DNA of 64,000 nt, from positions 1-64,000 of the forward strand of contig WHVA01000493.1 in the NCBI GenBank assembly GCA_015179125.1. Reading direction: 5' to 3'. The position numbers and the translations under genes are program-made. This stretch comes from Gautieria morchelliformis. Its lineage: Eukaryota > Basidiomycota > Agaricomycetes > Gomphales > Gomphaceae. Position 1 is the first letter of the stretch. Each line of letters begins with the position of its first letter. The notes under the pieces were generated by a model that saw only the letters and a program-made list of their open reading frames with translations, was not told the DNA's origin and did not search any database. Shown piece by piece: positions 10,831 through 19,060 of the stretch.

Positions 10831-11366
10831 TGTAGTAGACAGGAATTACAGGCAGTAGGACTGGACTTTGAGTTCAAAAGAAAAGACTAGAAATCGATTT
10901 ACTCTCTCAGTGAATTTAATTGTCACAGAATATATTGCATAATACCTAGAAATCGATTTACTACAGGATTTATTGGTCAACAAATCAAAGGAAATAAAAC
11001 TAATTTACTTGCCTCTCTCAGTGAATTTAATTGTCACTGAGAGAGGTCGAAATCATGTCTTGCTTCACATATACCTCCACCCATCCCCTTTATCGCCCAT
11101 GGAAGAGCAGGCCACCAAATTATTTTGGGTGCTGCATTCGGCAGAGCCAACGCTCGGGACAACAGAAGCAAAAGGCAGGAGGGCTGGCTGGACAAACAAG
11201 AAAAACAAACCGAAATAGAAGTGCACATACTTGATAGAAAATTTCAGAAAATTTCAGAAATATAAAGTGATCATAGGGAAACAATCTGAAATCAAATTGG
11301 AATGAAACACAAATCATGGAATGTATTTGGCTTTATTCTGGTGCTGGAGCATGTATGCACCCAGAA
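10831..11366 (+). mobile_element. Solo LTR, family R, copy 1
   Basis: The element runs from TGTAGTAGACAGG to CACCCAGAA (family end CACCCAACA). Imperfect 5-bp flanks are CCCCC and CTCCC. It contains two exact 17-mers CTAGAAATCGATTTACT at 10887-10903 and 10946-10962. The perfect-armed palindrome CTCTCTCAGTGA..TCACTGAGAGAG is at 11012-11046. The 3' half is more diverged than in the 41.9 and 44.2 kb copies. Confidence 0.75.
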
Positions 11367-12180
11367 CTCCCGTAAAATGAAAAGGCACATCCCTGTGCTA
11401 CTCTAATCAAGAAAAGAAGAAAATCGCAGAAACCCTATGGGGTACTACAGGACTGCATCAACAAGAGTGGAAATGGCTGAAGGCCAAGAACAGATGGGCA
11501 AGGAAGGAGAAGATTAGTGGGGTAATAGTGAAGGGGATGGAAGAGAAGTAGCAGAAACAACAGGAGAAGAGCATGGAGTGGTGGACATCAGCAGGGACTG
11601 CTCCCCCTCCCCCTGGAATGCACATGTCTGGCACAAACTAGTGAGTGAAGATATGATTTGCTGCAAGGTGTTGAGCAGGCTCTGGGTGAGGGTGCTGAGT
11701 TGGGAAAGGAGCATGGTGAGTGGGGATGGTGATGGGAGAGCTGCAGGCAACATGTATGATGGGGCAGCTGTGGAAGAATTTGGGTGTGGGCTTTGTGCAA
11801 GGGGGTTGGCATGTGGCATTCCAGGTGTTGCATGAATGGGACCATGGGGGTGTGTGTGGCAGATGCAAGCGTGGTGCATACCCGGCCTTGGGTGTATGTG
11901 CATGTCCTCCTGCAGAGGGCATTCCTGTGCATATGTACATGGCATGTGATGGGAGTTTGGTAAGGGTGGGGGTCACAGTCCAGCACATTGTTCTCTACAG
12001 CACATGCACTGCAGCCACATCTCCTCTCCTCACTCCCCCTTTCTCTTTCCCTTCCCTCTCTCAGCTCAAACTGTCAGGCGACCACCTGTTCTTCCTTTTA
12101 TTTCCTTTTATTTCCCTTCCTCACATCTCCTTCATTGTATCCTCCCCTACTCCTTCCTGTGTCACTGCTGGTTGTGTTGG
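11367..12180. other. Region with one unrecognised minus ORF and a pyrimidine tract
   Basis: A minus frame at 11945-11514 (143 codons) is His/Pro/Ser/Thr-rich with a central leucine-rich segment (LLSQLSTLTQSLLNTLQQII). I do not recognise it, and overlapping frames on both strands are open too. From about 12010 to 12140 the plus strand is a C/T-rich tract. The region ends where LTR-T copy B starts. Confidence 0.35.
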
Positions 12181-12356
12181 TGTAAGATGTGTGGCTTATT
12201 ACTTGTGTTATCACAAGGCAGTAGAACTCGATCAAACTATAGTGATTCTAATACGATGTAGTGATGGTTACAGGTAAGGTTAAGCTGGGGAACTGCCGGG
12301 CAGTTCCCATGCACTACTATCTTGTGGACCCCCCCCTGGGAATCTACTTCGTTACA
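12181..12356 (-). repeat. LTR family T, copy B
   Basis: Left edge TGTAAGATGT, right edge GTTACA followed by CCCTCCCCTTCTAG. Read on the minus strand, this is a purine-rich tract (CTAGAAGGGGAGGG) directly before TGTAAC, the expected polypurine tract and 3' LTR start. It shares GGGGAACTGCCGGGCAGTTC with copy A. About 80 bp of internal sequence follow to the right before Copia-1 begins. Confidence 0.65.
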
Positions 12357-12828
12357 CCCTCCCCTTCTAGAACGGACCCACCGGGTGAGCCAAAAGGAGC
12401 ACCCCTTTGACCTTGAGAAAGGGATGGGTGTGTGGACTGTTGGAATATCGATGTCATTCATTGATACACATCCACCCACATGCACTGATGTGGCAATATT
12501 TCCTGTTCAAACCACGTTTCCACTCCTTTCCTCAGTCGTTCACACTCATCTGAATGTCTGAGGTAAGAACCGTCCCATGCATCTGTCTCCTACCTTCTTC
12601 ACTCACTCATTGTCACCTGTACTATAGCTTACAGTAGTACAGGTAATAAGGATAGTCGTTCATGCTCATCTGAATGTCTGAGCTTACAGTAGTACAGATC
12701 CAACAGGTTATGGGCCAACCACTGCACTACTGATTTATCTGTGAAGCATCCATCGTGCAGGAACTCTGTTGTTCTTTCTCATCTCCAGTGCCTACGTTCG
12801 CTGTTTTCTCTCCCTGCCCATGCAGTAT

Positions 12829-14609
12829 GACTTCCTCTATAACCTCCTTTATCCCCGAGAACTGGGCTCGACCCAAGATGTCTAAACTGCTCGTGGGTGG
12901 CGAAAACTACACATCATGGGCTAGCTAAGCGAAAGCCCTCCTCGCGACCAGTGGCCTCTAGAAGTACATAGATAAGAACGACCCCTCTTCGGCTCCGCCT
13001 CCTGCCATGCAACCATCCGAGAAAGCACTATGGATGGCAAAGAACACCACCCTAATCTTTACCATCCAACTCATGATGGATCCTTCGCTGCATCACATCA
13101 TCACCGACTGCACCACCACTGCCTATGTGTGCAAACAAGTCCATGACTCGTTCTCCACCCTGGGTCCGATGCACCAGGTATCTCTTCTGAAACACGCCCT
13201 CTCTCCACGCACTTTGCCCCTGGTGTTGACATTGACGTGACCCTCCTCGCTCTTGAGCACACCATGACACTGCAGGCATATAAAAGTTTTCTTGTCTGAA
13301 AAAATGTTGGAAAAACTGTAAAGATATTCAAAGTTTTTTCAGGGTTTTTTATGGGTTTCTTTGCATTTTCACAAAGAAACTTATAAAAAGACATAAAAAA
13401 CCCTGCAAAAAACTTTAAACTTTTTTACAATTTTCTTGCTCAACAAATTCTAACAAAAACACAAAATTTTGTCAAAGTTTTTTTTACATTAAAAACACTA
13501 AAAAAATTTGGAATATCTTTACAGTTTTTTGAACAGCTTTTCAGACCAGAAAATCTTTATATGCCTCCAGTGCGAAGGAGATGTTTGCCGCCAGCCCCAT
13601 CAAGGAGGACGACTGGATGATTATGATCTGCCTCAATGCACTCTCTCACGATGTTTTCAGTCCTATACATGAACAGCTCGAGGGTATTCTCACTTCTACA
13701 AAGGATGGCATTTCTTTCGATGGTCTCAAATCCCGATTACACTTCGAGCCATCTAAAATCCATCACACCAACCAAGTCATCACCACTGATGAAGCCTTAG
13801 CTGCTATCTCCTCGAAGAAACCACCTCGTGTCACCTGCGCTAATTGCAGAAAACCGGGCCACACAAAGGAGAAATGCTGGCGCCCTGGCAGCGGCGATGA
13901 AGGTGGCAGTCCTAGAGCCTGTGCCAAGAAGGAAAAAGAATCCACTGCTCTCGTTCCTGCTGTTGCCGATGCCAATGGCATGGGGGAGCATAGGACAGAA
14001 TCTGCTAACATTGCCACTAAAGCCCCACCAGCTGTGTCACGTCTGATATCATTCTACCCACAAGATGACCAAATCTATGATATTGACTGGTCATTCGCGT
14101 GCATGGACAAAAACGAAGCTGTGTGTGGCATTGATTGGCTGGCTCATAAGCACAATGCAGGGCAACCAGAGCAAGTTCTTGCATCAACAGAATCTGTCCC
14201 TCACTTCCTCGATTCTGGAGCTTCAATTCACTGTACTTCCTGTAAGAGCGACTTCATCAGAATTACGCCGATCACACCTTGCCCTATAAAAGGGATGAAT
14301 GGATCAATCACCGAAGCTGTTGGTGTGGGAGACGTGGTGGTAAATACACTGAGCGGGCAGTCTCGCACCCTTTGCAATGTTCTGTATGTACCAGATGCAA
14401 CCATCAGGCTAATTTTGGTAGGAAAGCTCACAGACAATGACAACTACTTCTCAGTCTTCTCCAAAGACCAATGCCGCGTCTATGACCAGCTAAAAAGGGA
14501 GATCCTCAGAGGCACTAGAGTTACCGGAGGCTTACACTACCTCCCTATCACCTCTTCCACTCAAGCATTTGCTAACCTTGCACAAGCACCAGCTGACCTC
14601 GCAACATGA
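12829..14609 (+). pseudogene. Copia-1 gag-protease region
   Basis: Gag would bind retroelement RNA, and the protease would process the polyprotein. The frame begins at the ATG at 12829. Two in-frame stops follow shortly after LVGGENYTSWAS. It runs to about 13273, is split by a MITE (13274-13566), and resumes in frame-compatible sequence (LALEHTMTLQ before, SAKEMFAASPIK after). A CCHC zinc knuckle CANCRKPGHTKEKC lies near 13838-13880. An aspartic-protease motif FLDSGASIHCT lies near 14203-14235. The 342-codon open segment 13581-14609 contains both. Stops and the insertion make it a pseudogene. Confidence 0.85.
13274..13566. mobile_element. AT-rich MITE with about 55-bp terminal inverted repeats
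   Basis: The 293-bp insertion is far richer in A/T than its host. Left arm GGCATATAAAAGTTTTCTTG pairs with the reverse complement of the right arm, GGCATATAAAGATTTTCTGG. The match continues through GTCTGAAAA and ACTGTAAAGATATTC. The interior is poly-A/T runs with no ORF. Excision would rejoin the Copia-1 gag frame at CTGCAG/GCCTCC. The duplication is short (a 2-bp GC fits, but a TA cannot be excluded), so the superfamily is left open. Confidence 0.8.
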
Positions 14610-16254
14610 CATAAGCAACTGGGCCACGTAAACTAACAATCTATCATAGTGATGGCTAAGAAAAACATGGCCACAGATATGCCCACCGACCTCTCCTGCA
14701 TTCCACTGATTTGCGAACACTGCATCCTCAGCAAACAGGACAAAACACCTGTACCGAAGATATGTGAAGGAAAGAGAGCTGCAGAGATTCTTGATGTGGT
14801 CAACTCTGAAATCACCTGGCCTGAGGACATACCCGCTGGTGGAAAATTTTACGCACTAAACTTTATAGACGATCGTTCCAGACACACCTGGACCTACCTC
14901 CTTGCCAAAAAGAGTGATGCGCTCGCTGCATTTACTGAATGGCAAGCTCTCATTGAATGGCAACCTAACTGTCCCGTTAAAAATTTTATTACAGACAACG
15001 GTGGAGAGTACACCTCTAAACTCTATGAGAAATACCTCAGTCAGCATGGTGTTCAACACCTACTCACTGCACCGTATACTTCTGCTGGGAATGGCACTGT
15101 TGAACAATCCCACTGTACAATCATGTCTAGAGCCCAATCAATCAGATCAGATTCCAATCTCCCCCCCAGCTTGTGGGGAGAATGCGTAATGACCACGGTA
15201 TACCTCAAAAATTGTACTCCCTCGCAAGCACTTGATGACGTGACACCATATGAGGCTTGGACGGGGCAGAAACCCGACCTATCCCACCTGGGGGGTGATC
15301 AGCTGCAGAGCCTTTGTATCGATCCAGAGCCGGCATGTTGCAAAGATCTACAACCGCTCAGTGGAATGCATCCTAGTTGGGTACTCACATGTCTCCAAGG
15401 CCTACCGATGCTACAACCGATCCACCGGTCAGATCATCACATTGCGGAATGTCACCTTCATCGAATCACAAGACAGCACTCCACGCCCGTTGCACCCTGG
15501 GCTCGAAACTGGCAACAATGACATAGCTGAGAGCGATGATGAAGGGGGGAACTACAATGTAAACCCAATGGGTAATGGTGGGGGGCCACCAAATGACGAT
15601 GGTGTACCTGACATGGCCGGAGATACAGCTGGAGGGGGAGCACCAGGTGATGAAGACACACTGGGTATCACCGACCCTGATCCTGACATCCCGCACCGAT
15701 CCTAATGCATCCCCAAACCCTCTGCCGTGGGCGGGGCCATGCGAAAACTGCCGTACACCAGCCGCACCAAGCAAACTGTCGCCAAGATCACCTCCATAAG
15801 CACTCTTTCCTGCCTCACCCGCTCCGCTAATAGAAACCCAGAATTTGAAGCTAACTTCATAGAAGATCTGGCATTAGCAGGCATTGTACATGAGGAAGAA
15901 GACCCCAGATCCTTTACCGAAGCTCTCAAAGGCCCTAATGGCCCAATATGGCAATTAGGCATAGAGTCCGAGCTGGAATCCATGGCAAAACACCACATTT
16001 GGGACCTTGTACCACAATGTTCTGTCCCTGTTGGGAAAAGAATCATCAAGAGCAAAACAGTCTACCATATCAAACAGGATGAATCTGGGAAAGTAGCCAA
16101 ACTAAAGGTTCGCATAGTAGCGAAAGGTTTCACCCAAATCACCGGCCACGATTACCATCATACGTTCTCACTGGTTGCACGCCTGGAGTCATTCTGCATC
16201 ATCCTTGCACTAGCCACAACCCTTGACTGGGAAATACAGCAGCTCGACGTGTAA
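14610..16254 (+). pseudogene. Copia-1 integrase and partial reverse transcriptase
   Basis: After a stop at 14607, HKQLGHVN (gag-pre-integrase) and the CEHCILSKQ zinc element lead into the integrase core. It shows FIDDRSRHTWTYLL, FITDNGGEYTSKL and NGTVEQSHCTIM, which match D, D and E of the catalytic triad. The frame shifts near 15280 (to CRAFVSIQSRH..ILVGYSHVSKAYRCYN) and again near 15700. The RT segment reads WDLVPQCSVPVGKRIIKSK and VRIVAKGFTQITGHDYHHTFS, then ends at LDV. The YVDD catalytic box is absent because of truncation, so the element cannot be autonomous. Confidence 0.85.
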
Positions 16255-16255
16255 G

Positions 16256-17191
16256 TAGTGATGGGCACGGCCCGGCCCAGGCCGCGGCTTAGCCCGAGCC
16301 GAGCCGCCAAAAACCCGAGCCAGGCCAGGCCCAAGCCGTTGGTGCGCCGGGCTTCCGGGCCTGGCTCAGGTTTTGACAAGCCCGAGCCGAGCCCGGAAGC
16401 CGCGGCCTCATAGGCGCCCGAACCATAGGATCTTCGGTGGCCAGAAAGGATACTTCTACTTACGGTAAGCTGGCTTAGAACTGCCAGTTTAGGAGGTTAG
16501 TCATGGAATGTCATCTATTGTAGTTATTGTGGCCTTACATAAAGGATCTCTTTTTCCGCCGCCGCCGCCGCCCGGCTCTTCACCTTTTCCTTCCGCCCAC
16601 CATCGCCCCTACCAGGGCCTCGAGAGCCCCGCCCCATCTCCAGCCCCTCCTTCTCCTTCACACCTGGACCCACCGAGCCCTTCTCGCTGCCTCCTGCACC
16701 CCCGCGCGGCCGCGCCGCCCACCCCTGGCCCTGCAGCGCAGGGTTGAATACCGCGCGTGGCTTATGGCACGGCTGACGCACGTCACGTGGCATGTGCAGG
16801 TACACGCGAGGAGCGCGAGAGCAGCCTTGCTCCTCAGTGTGCGTGTGCGGGTGTGTGCGGGTGTGTGTGCGGGTGGGCATGGGTGGGCGTGTGCGCGCAC
16901 ATGCAGCTGCGTACGTGCGTATGGGGGCTGCGGGTGCATGGGGTGGGCCGGCTGGTGTAGGGGAGGCGGCCGCGACCGCTGCGGGCGGTGGCGATGTGGG
17001 TGCGCATGTTGGTACAGGTGTGATACATATCTACTAGTTCCCCACCAACAGGCCGCGGCCCAAGCCGGGCTTAGCCCGAGCCGAGCCAGGCCGGCTGTTA
17101 AGGGCCTGGCTCAGGATTTGGCAAGCCCGAGCCCGAGCAAGCCGGGCCCAAGCCCGGGCTTTGGGGCCGAGCCGGGCCGTGCCCATCACTA
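16256..17191. mobile_element. Non-autonomous hAT element (MITE) with perfect 8-bp TSD
   Basis: The 936-bp element begins TAGTGATGGGCACGGCCCGG and ends with its exact inverted complement. TSD CGTGTAAG is at 16248-16255 and 17192-17199. TIRs of at least 20 bp, the TAG.G start and an 8-bp duplication fit the hAT superfamily. Subterminal regions are packed with GCCCGAGCC words in both orientations. The interior has a GTGCGGGTGTGT simple-repeat stretch (16840-16930) and no transposase. It inserted across the joint between Copia-1 and LTR-T copy C. Confidence 0.95.
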
Positions 17192-17193
17192 CG

Positions 17194-17403
17194 TGTAAGA
17201 TAGTAAATCTTAAGGCCTTGTGTCACAAGGGCAAGCAGAACTCGACCAAGATGTGGTAATTCCATGTGCTACGTAGTGACAGTGTAAGGGAAGATCTAGG
17301 GAACCGCTGCGTGGTTCCCATGCAGGAACTGTACAGTGATTAGCTAAGCTAGTCCAGTAGCGCGCATTGCCTTAAGGGCAATGCGGGTAAATATCATATT
17401 TAC
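17194..17403 (-). repeat. LTR family T, copy C, with flanking 3' coding end
   Basis: Edges TGTAAGATAG and ATTTACA. To its right, the minus strand reads GAGTTGTTCATAGAGGGGGAGGG just before TGTAAATA, a strong polypurine tract. The codons upstream (to about 17480) read DADSEDLTRSIYKEV, stop, VVHRGGGCK. This lines up with the C-terminus of the minus ORF at 54857-55384, which ends LTPIVVYRGGGCK. It is therefore a 3' LTR of a minus-strand Gypsy-like element that landed in Copia-1. Confidence 0.7.
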
Positions 17404-18061
17404 ACCCTCCCCCTCTATGAACAACTCAGACTTCCTTGTAGATGGACCTGGTGAGGTCCTCAGAGTCCGCATCCGAACTAGGCATGTGTTACTGTGTAGG
17501 AACCAGCTTTCTAGTTTAAAAATCTCGAAAAAAGCATTAAAAAGTCTGTAAAAACCTTTTTCCCATCTTAACATCAGCCAATACACGCAGCTTTGATGGG
17601 GAACTGGATTTAGAATATTCCTTGAATTTTCTGGCATTTTTTCGCCAATTTTCCTGACCTCCTTGGCTCAAAACTGCTTTATTGTGTTTGACAAAGGCTA
17701 TGAACCCATGAGAGTCCATAACTTTGTCATCAGCGCTCAATTTCGAACTCCGACCGGAGCGATCCTCGAACGCGCTTATTCAGAGCCGCACGTCCTCAAA
17801 CACCCACAACTCCGACACTTTGGCTCTTTCAATCTCAGCTGGTGAGATTGGGAATATCCGGTGCAGCTTACACAAGCCTGTACACTTAAATATAGTTCAA
17901 ACCCAGCAGACACATGAATTGCCTCATAGCAACCATGGCTGTGTAAGGCTGTGTGCAAGACTGCCCAATGATATGCAGAGCCAAAACTAGGGTGCATAAT
18001 CAAGCAATCTTATTGGATGCTGAGCCTCCAAGCTTAGTGCCACAACCCCTGAAATAGGACC
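17404..18061. other. Internal scrap of the T-family element, then unassigned sequence
   Basis: 17404-17480 encodes the degenerate C-terminal tail described for LTR-T copy C. The next 160 bp are A/T-rich. 17650-18061 shows only short overlapping ORFs (60-88 codons) with no recognisable domain. Confidence 0.35.
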
Positions 18062-18121
18062 GGCTGTGCAGGGCTATGCAAGGCTATGCAGGGCTGTGTA
18101 AGGCTATGCTGGGCAGTGCAA
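18062..18121 (+). repeat. Minisatellite, six 10-bp units
   Basis: Six head-to-tail units of GGCTATGCAA or close variants (GGCTGTGCAG, GGCTATGCAG, GGCTGTGTAA, GGCTATGCTG, GGCAGTGCAA). Two further diverged units, GGCTGTGTAA and GGCTGTGTGC, occur near 17938. Confidence 0.8.
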
Positions 18122-18129
18122 ATCAGGGA

Positions 18130-19060
18130 AGGTGATTGGCTATCTATTCTTAATTTCCTTGCACAAACACACCACTATAGTTACGAGGGTGTGTTTTAGC
18201 TGCGCAAATATTTACTTATGACATCACTCACCTAATAGATAGAAGCTCCCCATTTTATGTAATCCTGTGTAATTTACAATATAAAAGGAGGCCATTCTGA
18301 CCCCCTAGGATAATCATCCAATCTAGCAATCTACTGCTTCTATCCTACACGTGACTCGTGTGACTTGCATCTTACTAAGCTGCTAATCCCAGCTAGGGTT
18401 ATTCACTTACTTTAGTGTCTAATTCCTTGTTAAGTAGATACTTTTCTGCTTAGCCACCTAGACTAATCCTCCGGGTGTAATTCTACAGAGTGAGTCTGTC
18501 AATTGATAGTCTTGCCATTCGCACTCCAATACCCGAGAGAGTTGATCAGTTGATTTTCCTGGTTAATATCTTTCACAAGTCAATTCCTGTTACTTGTAAA
18601 AGCCGCTTTAGATTCTATTCTTTGCCTCTCGTTTTATTGCTGTGCGCTGGTAGATTATCAGGGCAGTCCATTTATAAACTCGCCTGCTAAGTACATTCCT
18701 TTATATTTTGGAATACGCTTGGACCCCGATAGTGTCCTTGAACCTACAGTCTTTTAGTTTATTGTTCAGTGCTGCTAAGAAACGCATTGCCTTCCATCCG
18801 TATTAACTTGGACTAGTTTTTACGCGGATTGCAACCAAGGTACAAATATTAAATTATTTCCGGAGTTGTGCTGCAGCATTGTTTAATATTCTTTGAGTCT
18901 CGTAAACGACACGTTCTGATAGATTGAAGTGTTAGCAATAACACCAAAGTCTTGAAGGGTTCCAAAACACTGGTGGACGTTCTGGGAATCGCTTAGCAGC
19001 GTTTCGAGTGTAGAATTTACTACCATTGCTGAGGTCTCCAAACCCCCAATAACACAGTCC
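18130..19060 (+). promoter_or_regulatory. Leader or putative 5' LTR of the gag element
   Basis: This non-coding stretch precedes the 945-codon gag. It holds a good TATA box (ATATAAAAGG at about 18281) followed by pyrimidine-rich sequence, as expected of an LTR promoter. One candidate LTR would run from TGTGTTTTAGC (near 18190) to a TGTAATTCTACA-type end near 18486. There is no second LTR copy in the window, so the boundary cannot be tested here. Confidence 0.4.

Larger units (their letters stand above)
12438..16249 (+). mobile_element. Copia-1: 5' LTR plus gag-pol, truncated in the RT domain
   Basis: The 5' LTR is 12438-12705 (TGTTGGAATATC..CCAACA). It is followed at once by GGTTATGGGCC, the primer-binding-site sequence also found in Copia-2. 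The internal region carries gag, protease, integrase and the first part of reverse transcriptase, all plus strand. It stops at the codons for IQQLDV (about 16249), where LTR-T copy C abuts; RNase H and the 3' LTR are missing. The LTR holds an internal duplication: TCGTTCA.GCTCATCTGAATG occurs at about 12536 and 12656. The element carries an AT-rich MITE in gag. Confidence 0.85.

Noticed and set aside
10831-11366. Considered as a Helitron end or a MITE because of the terminal-type hairpin
   Set aside because: Other copies have TG..CA ends and a perfect 5-bp duplication (GTGTT at 44.2 kb), which fits a solo LTR and not a Helitron.
12181-17403. LTR-T copies B and C as the two LTRs of one element containing Copia-1
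   Set aside because: Each has its own 3' coding tail and purine tract on its right side, so both are 3' LTRs of separate minus-strand copies.
18062-18121. CRISPR-like array
   Set aside because: Ten-base contiguous units without spacers, in a eukaryotic genome: a minisatellite.
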